42,960 nucleotides of DNA from Leptolyngbya sp. FACHB-8 (GCF_014695575.1 NZ_JACJOO010000028.1:1-42960); one strand, 5' to 3'; counted from the stretch's first letter, positions 1 through 8,024 are shown. Notes: generated by a model from the sequence alone, not told the origin. Translations and numbers: made by a program.

Positions 1-586
1 TGGCTCAAACGTGGGTGTTAAACGTTCAGCTTTTAGAATAGAAGCCTGAAAGCCAGTGATAACAGGGATGATAGAAAATATTAAGAAGCTCTCAAATGAC
101 CTTTAGAGGGCTGGTTATAGGCCCCTAAAAGATTCCTTGACGGAGTACTAGAGGGTGTTCGAAAAGTTGATGATTTGTGTGTCGTACATGATAGAGCGGT
201 GAGACTATCCCTGCCCAGAATAGTATTTTCGACATAGGTGAAATGGAAGAGGCATGTAGTGCCCTTTGGATGCATCCCACTTTTGCAAATTTGAAAACCC
301 ACTTTTGTAAGTGAAGCGGGTTTCGCCCGCTTCACTTACAAAAGTGGGATGCACCCGTGGCCCTTCCACTTCACCCGCTCCACATTTGAAACATGACCCA
401 ATACACCGATGAGGCTTTTTTCTACAAATGAGGAGTCTGGGATGCCCACTTTACTGCTCCTTCACACAGCCAGCTTCATCAATAAAGATTCGGTAGAGCT
501 ACGGAGTTGCCGCCCACCACCATCCTGTTTTCTCTGGAGGAATCAGTAGACGGAAGCAGCGAACCAAATTTTGTTCCCTTCCTCTC
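1..586. other. Intergenic leader region before the pilin gene
   Basis: No convincing complete gene is seen in these 586 bases. A reading frame entering from the left edge could close at the TAG at about 39-41, but only about twelve residues are visible, so no product can be named. The stretch holds one palindromic element (268-356) and, near 153-167, an isolated copy of AGGGTGTTCGAAAAG. That 15-mer resembles the end of the element at 19191-19265. The remainder, about 360-586, is the probable promoter and leader of the pilin gene. No clear promoter boxes could be assigned. Confidence 0.4.
268..356. mobile_element. Palindromic element, family P3 copy 1 (GGGTGCATCCC ends)
   Basis: An 89-bp element with terminal inverted repeats GGGTGCATCCCACTTTTG (left end reads GGATGCATCCC). 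It is asymmetric: a full hairpin (arms TAAGTGAAGCGGG) is flanked on one side by a repeat of the CCCACTTTTG block and a short AAATTTG spacer. Two further copies lie at 11628-11716 and 18488-18575. No clean target duplication is visible at this copy. Size, ends and lack of coding capacity suggest a MITE. Confidence 0.75.
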
Positions 587-1060
587 ATGTCACCCCAAAT
601 CCTCCTGTACCTGTTAAGCCGCCGTCAAAACCGTTTGCATCTACAGTCGGGATTCACCCTGATAGAACTGCTGGTTGTGATCGTGATCGTGGGCATCTTG
701 GGAGCTATCGCACTACCTAGCTATTTAAGCCAAGCCAATAAAGCTCGCCAAACCGAGGCCAAAACCTATGTAGGGGCCATTAATCGTGCCCAACAGGCCT
801 ACCACATGGAGTACAGCACATTCGCGAATTTGCAAGATTTAGCATTGAACATCTCAAGCTCGACGCAGTTGTATCGCTATGCCTCTGCTCCGGCCCCGGA
901 TGACTTGAGTGCTAACACCACAGCCATTCCTAACTTCAATTCGACTGTTGCCTATAGTGGCCGTGTTTGGCTTGTGTCAACAGCGGGTACAACCTCTTCC
1001 GTTTTATGTGAGGGAACCTCCAGCATCCCTCCTGCCATTCAAGGAACAACCTGCCCTTAA
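587..1060 (+). CDS. Type IV pilin-like protein (prepilin)
   Basis: The 157-residue product has a classical prepilin N-terminus. A basic leader (SRRQNRLHLQSG, residues about 11-22) is followed by FTLIELLVVIVIVGILGAIA, with cleavage expected between G22 and F23 by PilD and Glu at mature position 5. The hydrophobic helix spans about residues 23-45. The C-terminal part is Ser/Thr-rich and has two Cys (near 142 and 156) that could form the D-loop disulphide of major pilins. Length is typical for a cyanobacterial PilA-like subunit. It would be assembled into a surface fibre for motility, adhesion or DNA uptake. No assembly genes are adjacent, so major versus minor pilin cannot be decided. The first ATG is used; no strong ribosome site precedes it. 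Confidence 0.85.
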   Translation: MSPQILLYLLSRRQNRLHLQSGFTLIELLVVIVIVGILGAIALPSYLSQANKARQTEAKTYVGAINRAQQAYHMEYSTFANLQDLALNISSSTQLYRYASAPAPDDLSANTTAIPNFNSTVAYSGRVWLVSTAGTTSSVLCEGTSSIPPAIQGTTCP

Positions 1061-1289
1061 GAGAAAGTTTGAGAAGTTAATGATTCGTCAAGGCAGTCTC
1101 TCGCCATCTAACCTTCTGTTCCTGAAAAGGCATTTGAAGTATGGCTTTTTATCGGTGCAGAACAGGAGGAAGCAACCTCTACCAGGACTTTTCAAATATC
1201 TCTTAGGAATAGCTAAAACGTTAAGTTTTGTACTATTCAAAGGTGAAACTTAATCTTTCGAGAATCTTTTTTCGATAGATTCTAACGTG

Positions 1290-1417
1290 AATTAAAGAAA
1301 TGGGTCGCTGCACGATTGAGACAGTTACCCCCTCGGTGCATCTCATTAGCTAATTCTCAATCAAACCTCTGAACTAAAGGCATCACACGCTCATCAAAAT
1401 GTGTGATGCTTTTTTTT
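1290..1417 (+). ncRNA. Candidate small RNA or structured 3' region with intrinsic terminator
   Basis: There is no gene between the pilin stop and the next start, but the region is structured. GATTGAGA at 1314-1321 pairs with TCTCAATC at 1355-1362. About 17 bases later comes a textbook terminator (1380-1417). A smaller hairpin, GAATCT/AGATTC, lies near 1260-1282. This could be a free-standing small RNA of about 100-130 nt, or simply the 3' end of the pilin message. No match to Yfr1, 6S RNA or tRNA was recognised. Confidence 0.3.
1380..1417 (+). terminator. Rho-independent terminator
   Basis: GCATCACAC (1380-1388) pairs perfectly with GTGTGATGC (1401-1409) across a 12-base loop and is followed directly by eight T residues (1410-1417). 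It ends transcription coming from the pilin or small-RNA side just 22 bases before the next coding start, so the next gene probably has its own promoter or relies on read-through. Confidence 0.85.
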
Positions 1418-1439
1418 GACGCATTTCAGGGATATCTGG

Positions 1440-1961
1440 ATGACTCGCCCCCGGTTTTCTAATACTGCTACATGGCAGCAGGCTGAAATATTAATGCAGC
1501 CAGTTTTTATTCGCTTAGTCGATAACCTTCGGAAGGAGTTGGATCAATCTCAGTGGCATGGTCGCTATCAGGAGGAGGCTATCTGGCCCGATAGTGTTCC
1601 CTTAGAAACTCGCAGCTATGTGATGGAATTGCAGCAACAGTTAGCGAAAGCCGCTCCTGAGCAAGCCCTGACTCTGGAGGAAGCCTTAGCCCGTTTACCC
1701 AAACCCCAGCCCAGCTACACCCTTTGTCTTGAACGTAATGGCAGAACAGTCACCTTAGACCTGTGGCAACTCTGTTATCAAATCTGTTTTTCGAACTACC
1801 ATCCTTTGCTGCACCAGGATGAAGAAGTGACGGTGGATGTCGATACCTCATTGCTCGATGAAACAGGCGATGTAGATTGGCAACGTCTGGATGCAAAGAC
1901 CCACGAAATTGTGCATCAAATTTTTGCCAGTCTTTCGCCCCAGGATGACGAGAGCTCTTAA
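1440..1961 (+). CDS. Conserved hypothetical protein (cyanobacterial)
   Basis: An acidic protein of about 173 residues that I do not recognise as a named family. The ATG at 1440 is chosen because AGGGA lies 7 bases upstream; an in-frame TTG at 1416 would lie inside the terminator T-tract and is unlikely. The sequence is soluble-looking, with a helical Glu/Gln-rich middle and an Asp/Glu-rich C-terminus (DEEVTVDVDTS, then DVDWQRLD). No signal peptide or membrane segment is seen. It stands alone between the terminator and an element-bearing spacer ahead of scpB. Confidence 0.7.
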   Translation: MTRPRFSNTATWQQAEILMQPVFIRLVDNLRKELDQSQWHGRYQEEAIWPDSVPLETRSYVMELQQQLAKAAPEQALTLEEALARLPKPQPSYTLCLERNGRTVTLDLWQLCYQICFSNYHPLLHQDEEVTVDVDTSLLDETGDVDWQRLDAKTHEIVHQIFASLSPQDDESS

Positions 1962-2273
1962 CCAGGTTTTTGCTGTACCAAAATCAGGGTTCTGTCCCAT
2001 TGCGACGTGTGCTGAAAAGATCACCTCATGCCATTTCAGCACATGTTGTGATGAGTTGAGAATCCTGCATGGGGCTCTAGTCGTTCGTCAAGTGAACTTT
2101 GCCTGGTTGCCGAGTGGACTACTAGTACGCTGAGGCGGAAATCCATCACCTATGTTTTTGTGTAGGGTGCGAAGCACCCTACACAAAAACATAGGTTGCG
2201 AACTTAGGCCGCAGCCTACTAGGTTTTGATGCAAGATATGAGTGAAGTACTATCAATAAGTATTTGATTTGTT
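1962..2273. other. Spacer between the hypothetical gene and scpB
   Basis: This 312-base spacer contains the P1 palindromic element at 2122-2222. The remainder is AT-rich with no persuasive reading frame. The last 50 bases before scpB are the likely promoter region, with TATCAATAAG and ATTTG stretches but no clear Shine-Dalgarno site. Confidence 0.4.
2122..2222. mobile_element. Palindromic element, family P1 copy 1, flanked by CTAG
   Basis: A 93-bp element (2126-2218) between direct CTAG repeats at 2122-2125 and 2219-2222. Its ends are TACGCTGAGGC and, on the other strand, TAGGCTGCGGC. The centre is a near-perfect hairpin whose tip is GGTGCGAAGCACC. Two further copies in the opposite orientation lie head to tail at 9628-9812. 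A 4-bp CTAG duplication is a known pattern for some IS701-like transposons; linking P1 to that group is inference. Confidence 0.8.
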
Positions 2274-2819
2274 ATGTCTGCCCTTTCCAGTAAACTCGAA
2301 GCCATCCTGTATCTCAAGGGCCAACCGCTGCCTTTAGCGCGGTTAGCGGAGTATGCTGGGTGCGATCGCCAGACCACGGAACAAGGGCTGATCGAACTAA
2401 TGAATGACTATGGCCATCGAGACTCTGCTCTGGAGGTGGTGGAAACTTCAGAGGGCTACTGTCTGCAACTGCGACGAGAGTATCAGGATCTGGTGCATTC
2501 CCTCATTCCCGTAGATTTGGGGCTAGGAGCGTTGCGGACATTGGCAGCGATCGCTCTCAAAACCCCCCTAACTCTAACGGAACTGGTAGACCTGCGGGGT
2601 TCAGGGGCTTATCAACATGTACAGGAATTAGTGGAGCAAGGATTTGTCAAGAAACGCCGCAAGTCTGATTCGCGCTCAGCTTCCCTCCATGTAACTGACA
2701 AGTTTCATCAGTATTTTCAGGTTGAAAAACTACCGAAAATTTCCATCAAAGCCCAAGTTGTTGAAGCTGATGCTACGGAGCCTGTCGAAGAACCAGAAGA
2801 CGAACCCGAATCAGCTTAG
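2274..2819 (+). CDS. scpB: Segregation and condensation protein B (ScpB)
   Basis: The 181-residue product matches ScpB, the winged-helix partner that dimerises and binds ScpA in the SMC-ScpAB complex acting on the nucleoid. The opening MSALSSKLEAILYLKGQPL and the following block resemble the first winged helix. LGALRTLAAIALKTPLTLTELVDLRG (about residues 83-108) is the second winged helix with the family's typical IA-x-K-P-LT core. The tail after residue 160 is acidic and probably disordered. Length is normal for cyanobacterial ScpB. scpA and smc are not in the window. The ATG lacks a clear Shine-Dalgarno sequence. Confidence 0.9.
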   Translation: MSALSSKLEAILYLKGQPLPLARLAEYAGCDRQTTEQGLIELMNDYGHRDSALEVVETSEGYCLQLRREYQDLVHSLIPVDLGLGALRTLAAIALKTPLTLTELVDLRGSGAYQHVQELVEQGFVKKRRKSDSRSASLHVTDKFHQYFQVEKLPKISIKAQVVEADATEPVEEPEDEPESA

Positions 2820-2894
2820 TGGTTCGTGACCCGAACTTTGGCTAGTCCTGCAAGGCGGGAATTAATTGAGGTTTGATAGTCTGGGGTACGAAGC

Positions 2895-2995
2895 ACACGA
2901 CACCAGCAATTCTTATTTTGGAATCTAACCCAAAAATAGCCCGCTGAAGGCGGGCTATTTTTGGGATTCAAAGCTGAGAATTGCTGACACGACAC
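2895..2995. mobile_element. Palindromic element, family P5 copy 1, with perfect 9-bp target duplication
   Basis: An 83-bp element (2904-2986) with 12-bp inverted ends CAGCAATTCTTA and, on the other strand, CAGCAATTCTCA (one mismatch). It is flanked by identical 9-mers ACACGACAC at 2895-2903 and 2987-2995. The core is a hairpin with arms CCCAAAAATAGCCCGC. The second copy, 23250-23381, also has a perfect 9-bp duplication. The host sequence (GGGTACGAAG near 2884) resembles a decayed P6 palindrome. Confidence 0.9.
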
Positions 2996-3062
2996 AACCA
3001 ATTGGATCAAAAACGTCGTAAGGTTTAACAGGGGAATAATGAGTGGTAAGCATAGCTGAATG

Positions 3063-3109
3063 ATGTAAAGGAGAGGGTGACTGCGCCGCAGCTACCCTCT
3101 CCTTTACAT
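3063..3109 (-). terminator. Long hairpin downstream of the LysE-type gene
   Basis: ATGTAAAGGAGAGGGT (3063-3078) pairs perfectly with ACCCTCTCCTTTACAT (3094-3109) around a 15-base loop that can itself fold (CTGCGCCGCAG). It lies 6 bases past the stop of the minus-strand exporter gene. There is no long T-tract, so it may act as a 3' stabiliser rather than a strict intrinsic terminator. Confidence 0.55.
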
Positions 3110-3115
3110 CTATTC

Positions 3116-3733
3116 TTAAGGCAGTAGCGGTGTGAGCACTGTGGTAATGCCAAATGATGCGATCGCCCCGCCAGAAACGTAATTAATCCATCGCAGTAAC
3201 TTGGGTTTGAAATGAAGCCTGAGTGCCCAGCAAAGACTACAAAACGTTAGCCACCATAGAACTTCACTGATGAGTACTCCTAGACTGAAATTCATTGGGT
3301 TATAGGTGTTTGTCGAACTAATTCCTGCCATCCAATTCAACACAAAAATTGGAAAGGTCAGATCTGGTAACGCCATAACGAAGGCCAGTACAAAGGTTGT
3401 CATAAAACAGCGGCTATAACTCTTCTTTGTAATGGTGTTAGTTATGTGAGAGGGTCGAGCCAGTAGGATTCTAACTCCTACATAGCAAAGGAACATACCA
3501 CCTAGCATATGGAGCCAGAAATGATAATCCTTCAATACATCTGCGACTGAATTAACACTTAATACAATTAGGATGCTGTAGAGGGCGATCGCTGTTGCGC
3601 TCCCCATTCCCGAAACGACGCCCGAGAGCCAATTCTCTGCAAGCGTTCGACGCAAGCATAAGATAGCAACAGGGCCAATGGGAGCCGCATACATGAAGCC
3701 AATTGTGCAACCTTCAACAAAACCATAACTCAT
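3116..3733 (-). CDS. LysE/RhtB-family amino-acid exporter
   Basis: The 205-residue protein has about six hydrophobic segments. Its N-terminus, GFMYAAPIGPVAILCLRRTLAENW, carries the PxGP motif that opens LysE/RhtB exporters. Family members export amino acids or related small solutes by proton antiport in the inner membrane. A short polar loop (residues about 94-106, ARPSHITNTITKKSYS) separates the two halves. The length matches the family. The substrate cannot be read from sequence. It is transcribed away from the aldehyde dehydrogenase across an 800-base spacer. Confidence 0.8.
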   Translation of the reverse strand: MSYGFVEGCTIGFMYAAPIGPVAILCLRRTLAENWLSGVVSGMGSATAIALYSILIVLSVNSVADVLKDYHFWLHMLGGMFLCYVGVRILLARPSHITNTITKKSYSRCFMTTFVLAFVMALPDLTFPIFVLNWMAGISSTNTYNPMNFSLGVLISEVLWWLTFCSLCWALRLHFKPKLLRWINYVSGGAIASFGITTVLTPLLP

Positions 3734-4539
3734 CGTGAATACACCCCTTGCTATCCTAAATAAAGGGATGAAAAGAAGTAGCCTTTAGATTGAGAAAGAT
3801 GCAATAGCTCCCCTGAAGAGAGCGTGGAATATTACATCTGGTTCAACAGCAGGAAACTTATCTGGGATAATGAAGTTTGTGTAAATAGTCACATATTTAG
3901 AGAGAATAAACAATAGTTTCTTAGCATACAGCGCCTTGCGCTTGAGTCAGACACGGTTGTTTTTGTGAGAGCCGCGCGGAGCGCGGCTCTCACAAAAACA
4001 ACCAGGTTTTAAGCGCTTGAAAAACGCTGTATATAAATATCCTTATTGAATTATATTCGTAAGAAGTATATGTTAAGAAGCTATGCGTTCTGTTAGAATT
4101 TCCTGTTACATTCAGTGTGTTGATTTGTTGTCAGCATAGGGATGATGGCTTCTTGTATTAAGGTCACTGCTTTAGCTACTATTGCATTAACTTAAGAAAA
4201 ACTTAATTCCTTCTCGTATCTTTTGCCCTCTGTATCCATCCCTCATAAGTCTTTTCCCCTCCTCTGTTCGCTTCTCATCCTATTAACTGAATCCTTCAAA
4301 GTTTAGATTTATTCATCAAGGCTCATAAACTTTAGATGGGCCAAAATTCATCCTATTAAAAAAGGTTCACTCTTTGAATGAGCCGTTGGCTGTTCTGTAA
4401 ACCTCCATGAGTTTTCATTGCGAACCATTGCTCTAAACTCAGCCATTTCAAATTGGGGTGGTAGCGTAGGAATTACGCCAAACAAACTGCAGCAAACGCT
4501 ACTTTCTGCGGTTTTTGCATCTTTTAGGAGAAAAACAAT
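3734..4539. other. Divergent intergenic region with one palindromic element
   Basis: This spacer of about 800 bases lies between the LysE-type gene (minus) and the aldehyde dehydrogenase (plus). It contains the P8 element at 3926-4032. The rest is AT-rich and must hold two divergent promoters, but no operator repeat or riboswitch fold was recognised. A strong Shine-Dalgarno site (AGGAG near 4527) ends the region. Confidence 0.45.
3926..4032. mobile_element. Palindromic element, family P8 (ATACAGCG ends)
   Basis: The outer ends ATACAGCG (3926-3933) and CGCTGTAT (4025-4032) are inverted repeats, extended imperfectly by a GCGCTT block on each side. Inside is a 23-bp perfect stem (3955-3977 with 3981-4003) ending in a CGCGC-GGA-GCGCG tip. 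It has the same architecture as the other families, with a C-GGA-G tip. No second copy or clear target duplication was found in the window. Confidence 0.6.
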
Positions 4540-6060
4540 ATGGTCGTTTCCGCACCCCTTACTTTGGGTAGTGGCAATGTTTTTCATGCCCGTTACGACA
4601 ACTTTATTAATGGTCAATGGGTACCTCCCGTTAATCGGCGGTATACCGAGAATCTAACTCCAGTTACGGGACGGCCTCTCTGTCAGGTAGCAGACTCCGA
4701 TGTAGAAGATTTGGAAGCAGCTTTGGATGCGGCCCATGCTGCAAAAGATAAGTGGGCCGATACCTCGGTAGCCGATCGGGCTCGCATCCTGATGAAAATT
4801 GCCGATGTGATGGAAGAGAACCTGGCGAAGCTGGCCGCAGCGGAAACCTGGGACAACGGCAAACCTATCCGGGAAACCACAAACGCAGACGTGCCCCTGG
4901 CGATCGACCATTTCCGGTATTTCGCCAGTTGCATTCGCGCTCAGGAAGGCACCCTCGGTGAATTAGACAGCGAAACAGTTGCCTACCACTTCCATGAACC
5001 CCTTGGCGTCGTTGGGCAAATTATTCCCTGGAACTTCCCGCTCCTGATGGCAGCCTGGAAGCTCGCTCCTGCACTGGCCGCTGGCAACTGCGTTGTGCTG
5101 AAGCCCGCTAGCCCCACTCCGGCTTCTATTCTGGTGTTGATGGAATTGGTTGGTGACCTGCTGCCTCCTGGCGTGCTGAACGTGATTAACGGCAAGGGTG
5201 CTGTGATTGGTAAGGCGTTAGCAACCAATCCTCGCATTGCCAAAGTGGCTTTCACCGGGGAAACCACCACAGGCCGCCTCATTATGCAGTACGCTTCCCA
5301 GAACATCATCCCGGTGACCCTGGAATTGGGCGGCAAGTCTCCCAACGTCTTCTTTGAGGATGTGTGCGCCGAAGATGATGATTACCTGGATAAGGCGATC
5401 GAAGGTCTGGTGCTGTTTGCCTTTAACCAGGGTGAGGTTTGCACCTGCCCATCACGAGCATTGATTCAGGAATCGATTTACGATCGCTTCATGGAGCGCT
5501 GCCTGGATCGGATTCGCAAGATCCGCCAGGATAACCCCCTGGATCCCAACACGATGATGGGAGCCCAAGTTTCCCAGAACCAGATGGAGAAAATCCAGTC
5601 TTATGTGGATTTGGGACGGCAGGAAGGGGCTGAGTTGCTGATTGGGGGCGATCGCGCGCATCTCTCCGGCGACTATGCCGATGGCTACTACTATCAGCCC
5701 ACCGTCTTCCGGGGCCACAATAAGATGCGCATCTTCCAGGAAGAAATCTTCGGTCCGGTGTTGTCGGTAACCACCTTTAAGGATGAAGCGGACGCTTTGG
5801 CGATCGCCAATGACACCCTTTACGGCCTCGGCGCTGGGGTATGGACCCGTGACACGGGCCGCGCTTATCGGATGGGTCGTAAGATTCAGGCAGGCCGTGT
5901 CTGGGTTAACTGCTACCACCTCTACCCGGCCCACGCCGCATTCGGAGGCTACAAACAGTCCGGTATTGGCCGTGAAACTCACAGGATGATGCTGGATCAC
6001 TATCAGCAGACGAAGAACATGTTAGTGAGCTATAGCCAGAAGCCACTTGGGTTCTTCTAA
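4540..6060 (+). CDS. NAD(P)-dependent aldehyde dehydrogenase
   Basis: The 506-residue protein is a full-length ALDH-superfamily enzyme that oxidises an aldehyde to its acid in the cytosol. Visible landmarks are IIPWNFP with Asn165, VLKPAS with the NAD-binding Lys188, FTGETTTG (about 238-245), the general base Glu262 in LELGGKS, and the nucleophile Cys301 in QGEVCTC. The C-terminal block [12 protein letters not shown] is also intact. The sequence style is like ExaC/acetaldehyde-type ALDHs, which are commonly followed by a DUF779 gene, as here. AGGAG lies about 9 bases before the ATG. The substrate, possibly acetaldehyde or another short aldehyde, is inference. Confidence 0.93.
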   Translation: MVVSAPLTLGSGNVFHARYDNFINGQWVPPVNRRYTENLTPVTGRPLCQVADSDVEDLEAALDAAHAAKDKWADTSVADRARILMKIADVMEENLAKLAAAETWDNGKPIRETTNADVPLAIDHFRYFASCIRAQEGTLGELDSETVAYHFHEPLGVVGQIIPWNFPLLMAAWKLAPALAAGNCVVLKPASPTPASILVLMELVGDLLPPGVLNVINGKGAVIGKALATNPRIAKVAFTGETTTGRLIMQYASQNIIPVTLELGGKSPNVFFEDVCAEDDDYLDKAIEGLVLFAFNQGEVCTCPSRALIQESIYDRFMERCLDRIRKIRQDNPLDPNTMMGAQVSQNQMEKIQSYVDLGRQEGAELLIGGDRAHLSGDYADGYYYQPTVFRGHNKMRIFQEEIFGPVLSVTTFKDEADALAIANDTLYGLGAGVWTRDTGRAYRMGRKIQAGRVWVNCYHLYPAHAAFGGYKQSGIGRETHRMMLDHYQQTKNMLVSYSQKPLGFF

Positions 6061-6068
6061 GGTGAAAC

Positions 6069-6100
6069 GTTGATGCTGCGTGTGCACACGCAGCATCAAC
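6069..6100. repeat. Perfect 32-bp palindrome between aldehyde dehydrogenase and DUF779 genes
   Basis: GTTGATGCTGCGTGTG (6069-6084) is followed immediately by its exact reverse complement (6085-6100). It lies 8 bases after the ALDH stop and 27 bases before the DUF779 start. In RNA it would form a strong hairpin that could attenuate or protect the ALDH message. No T-run follows, so read-through to DUF779 is likely. Confidence 0.75.
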
Positions 6101-6127
6101 TTCCAAAACACGTTATCCACCCTCACT

Positions 6128-6487
6128 ATGTCTTCCCCCGTTCATACCCCACCTCTGGTCATCGCCACCGATGAAGCCCTGTTACTCATTTCCTACCTCA
6201 AAGCTCAGAACGGCCCGCTGATGTTTTACCAATCAGGAGGGTGCTGTGATGGGAGTGCCCCGATGTGCTATCCCGATGGGGAATTTTGGCTGGGCGATCG
6301 CGATGTCCTGTTAGGAGAAATTGGTGGCTGTTCCTTCTACATCAGCGCGTCGCAGTACGAGTACTGGAAGCATACGCAACTGATTATTGATGTGGCTCCG
6401 GGACCGGGGGGTAGTGACTTCTCCCTGGCGGGACCGAATGGAGAGCGGTTTATTACCCGATCGCGCCTTCTCGAAGCTGTTGAATAA
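6128..6487 (+). CDS. DUF779 family protein
   Basis: A 119-residue protein from the ATG at 6128; an upstream in-frame GTG at 6080 lies inside the palindrome and is rejected. It has the DUF779 signature: an ATDEALLLI start, then QSGGCCDGSAPMCYP with the paired Cys, then a GG-C-FYIS block and a C-terminal FSL-GP-GERF segment. DUF779 proteins are found beside acetaldehyde-type ALDH genes, and the tandem here fits. The biochemical role is not established. The cysteine cluster suggests a metal-binding or redox function, which is inference. Confidence 0.85.
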   Translation: MSSPVHTPPLVIATDEALLLISYLKAQNGPLMFYQSGGCCDGSAPMCYPDGEFWLGDRDVLLGEIGGCSFYISASQYEYWKHTQLIIDVAPGPGGSDFSLAGPNGERFITRSRLLEAVE

Positions 6488-6568
6488 TGGCTTGGTAACT
6501 ATGGAGGTGTGGGATGCGATCGCGTCATACACCTTCTTTCACGTCGATAGTCCTACATAATCGGGTTA

Positions 6569-6648
6569 ACCTCAGTTCGGGTTAAGGGCGTTTTTGGTGC
6601 TGCGCAACGCGCGGCACTCGAAAACGCCCTTAACCCGAACGTAGCTTG
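6569..6648. mobile_element. Palindromic element, family P4 copy 1 (ACCTCAGTTCGGG end)
   Basis: The left end ACCTCAGTTCGGGTTAAG matches the P4 element at 13339-13460. The hairpin arms GGGTTAAGGGCGTTTT and AAAACGCCCTTAACCC enclose a GCGCAACGCGC tip. The right end after CCCGAAC is degenerate (GTAGCTTG instead of TGAGGT), so this copy looks decayed. It occupies the spacer between DUF779 and the parvulin-type gene. Confidence 0.65.
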
Positions 6649-6728
6649 TCAAAAATCACGGTCTGCTTCTAAGCGCGTAACGCTATAACGCTATAACTGT
6701 TACTGGCACCCCTTCACATTGCGTCTTT

Positions 6729-7490
6729 ATGGCCCCTTTTATAACAGTTGACGGACAAGACACCATCTCGCTAGCTCAGGCGTTTCGCTACCTACAACGG
6801 ACGGGCGAGTTGGACTCCGTGATCAGCAGCATCATGAAGCAGTATCTGCTAGAACGTGAGTTTCGGCAGCGGACAGATCTGGCGATCGCCCCAACAGAGA
6901 TAGAACAACAGGTTCTAAACTTTCGGCAGCAAAACCAGTTGACCGATAGTTTTCAGTACCGTGAGTGGCTACAGAGCCAGGGGCTTAATGAGGAGCAATT
7001 GCATGAGCAGATTGCCATGGAACTGCGGCTCTATAAATTTCGGGAGTGGCTAGCCAGCACGCAACTGCAAGAGTATTTCATTGAGCGGAAGCTGTTTCTT
7101 GATCAGGTTGTTCTCTCGCGCATTGTCGTAACCGAGCAGGAGTTGGCCGACGAGTTATATCTGCAACTGAAGGATGGAGCCAGCTTTGAGAATCTGGCAC
7201 GGGAATACTCGATTACGGAAGACCGATTATTTAATGGAATGTTTGGCACCCTGAGCCGGGGAAACCTGCCCGACGATCTGCGGGCCGCTATTGATACAGC
7301 CATGCCAGGGACGGTGTTAACGCCTATCCCTGTGGAAGATAACTGGTATATTTTCCGTCTGGAACACGTCCTACCTGCCAATCTGGATGATCCCAACATT
7401 CGCCAAGGCTTGCAAAATGAACTGCTAGAACGGTGGTTAGTGGACCAGTTACAGCATTTGGATGTCGATATTCAAGTGGGTGATGATTAA
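6729..7490 (+). CDS. Parvulin-type peptidyl-prolyl isomerase (PpiC/SurA-like)
   Basis: The 253-residue protein has an N-terminal helical SurA-like region (residues about 10-120) and a C-terminal parvulin/rotamase domain of about 110 residues. The latter is visible as ILVTEQELADELYLQLKDGASFENLAREYS-like text with a GMFGTLSRGNLPDDLRAAI block. Such proteins assist folding by proline isomerisation. No signal peptide is evident, so a cytosolic or leaderless location is likely. The last four codons and the stop (VGDD-TAA) fall within the end of a P7 element, so the C-terminus may have been rewritten by an insertion. No clear Shine-Dalgarno site precedes the ATG. Confidence 0.82.
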   Translation: MAPFITVDGQDTISLAQAFRYLQRTGELDSVISSIMKQYLLEREFRQRTDLAIAPTEIEQQVLNFRQQNQLTDSFQYREWLQSQGLNEEQLHEQIAMELRLYKFREWLASTQLQEYFIERKLFLDQVVLSRIVVTEQELADELYLQLKDGASFENLAREYSITEDRLFNGMFGTLSRGNLPDDLRAAIDTAMPGTVLTPIPVEDNWYIFRLEHVLPANLDDPNIRQGLQNELLERWLVDQLQHLDVDIQVGDD

Positions 7491-7557
7491 ACGTTGGTTT
7501 TTCGTGCGTGAAGCGCACGAAAAACTCACCTTCCAACGAGCTTTAAAGCGTGCCCTA
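7478..7557. mobile_element. Palindromic element, family P7 copy 1, joining two stop codons
   Basis: A 78-bp element (7478-7555) with ends GGGTGATGATTAAACG and, on the other strand, GGGCACGCTTTAAAGC. The core hairpin TTTTTCGTGCG-TGAA-GCGCACGAAAAA is shared with copies at 11070 and 16090. The right end is followed by TA (7556-7557), which is part of the TAG stop of the minus-strand DUF2237 gene. The left end supplies the last codons and the TAA of the plus-strand isomerase gene. The left flank is GT, not TA, so the duplication is imperfect here. Confidence 0.7.
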
Positions 7558-7926
7558 GGACTTGTCATCGACTGCGAATTCTTCTAAAACTTCCCGAGCA
7601 ACGATGCGCAGAGCCGCCTCATGGGTAGACGCCAACACGACTGGGGGAGCGAACCCGGCAGCATAGGCTTCCTTCCAACGCGAGGCACAGAGACACCAGC
7701 GATCGCCCGGTTTCAGTCCAGGAAAATCATAGGCCGGTCGCGGAGTACTCAGATCGTTGCCCTGCTGTTTCGTGAATGACAAAAACTCTTCCGTGACCTC
7801 TGCACAGATGACGTGGGTGCCCAAATCGGTTGGCCCCGTTTCACAGCTTCCATTTCGATAGAAGCCAGTCATGGGTGAGGTGCAACAAACCTGAAGGGAT
7901 TGGCCAAGCACATTCTTGCTTTCCAT
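7555..7926 (-). CDS. DUF2237 family protein
   Basis: About 123 residues from the ATG at 7926, chosen because AGGAA lies 7 bases upstream; an in-frame GTG at 7959 is the alternative. It matches DUF2237: SPMTGFYRNGSCETGPTDLGTHVICAEVTEEFL near the N-terminus and PGLKPGDRWCLCASRWKEA in the middle. Conserved Cys and a DRWCLC motif are intact. The function is unknown; members are small cytosolic proteins. Its stop overlaps the edge of the P7 element that separates it from the convergent isomerase gene. Confidence 0.85.
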   Translation of the reverse strand: MESKNVLGQSLQVCCTSPMTGFYRNGSCETGPTDLGTHVICAEVTEEFLSFTKQQGNDLSTPRPAYDFPGLKPGDRWCLCASRWKEAYAAGFAPPVVLASTHEAALRIVAREVLEEFAVDDKS

Positions 7927-8024
7927 CGCGGCGTTCCTATTCCTGAGGGGAAGTTTCACCCTTCATCATAGATAGGACTTACACAAGTCCACTATATTTA
8001 ATGCATCTTGTTATGAGGTTAAGC

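Noticed and set aside
81-335. Minus-strand reading frame of 84 residues
   Set aside because: It runs through the P3 palindrome, has no recognisable domain and has atypical composition. It is almost certainly non-coding.
5452-6000. Long antisense frames across the aldehyde dehydrogenase
   Set aside because: They are mirror frames of a strongly conserved gene, lack a ribosome site, and show no family resemblance.
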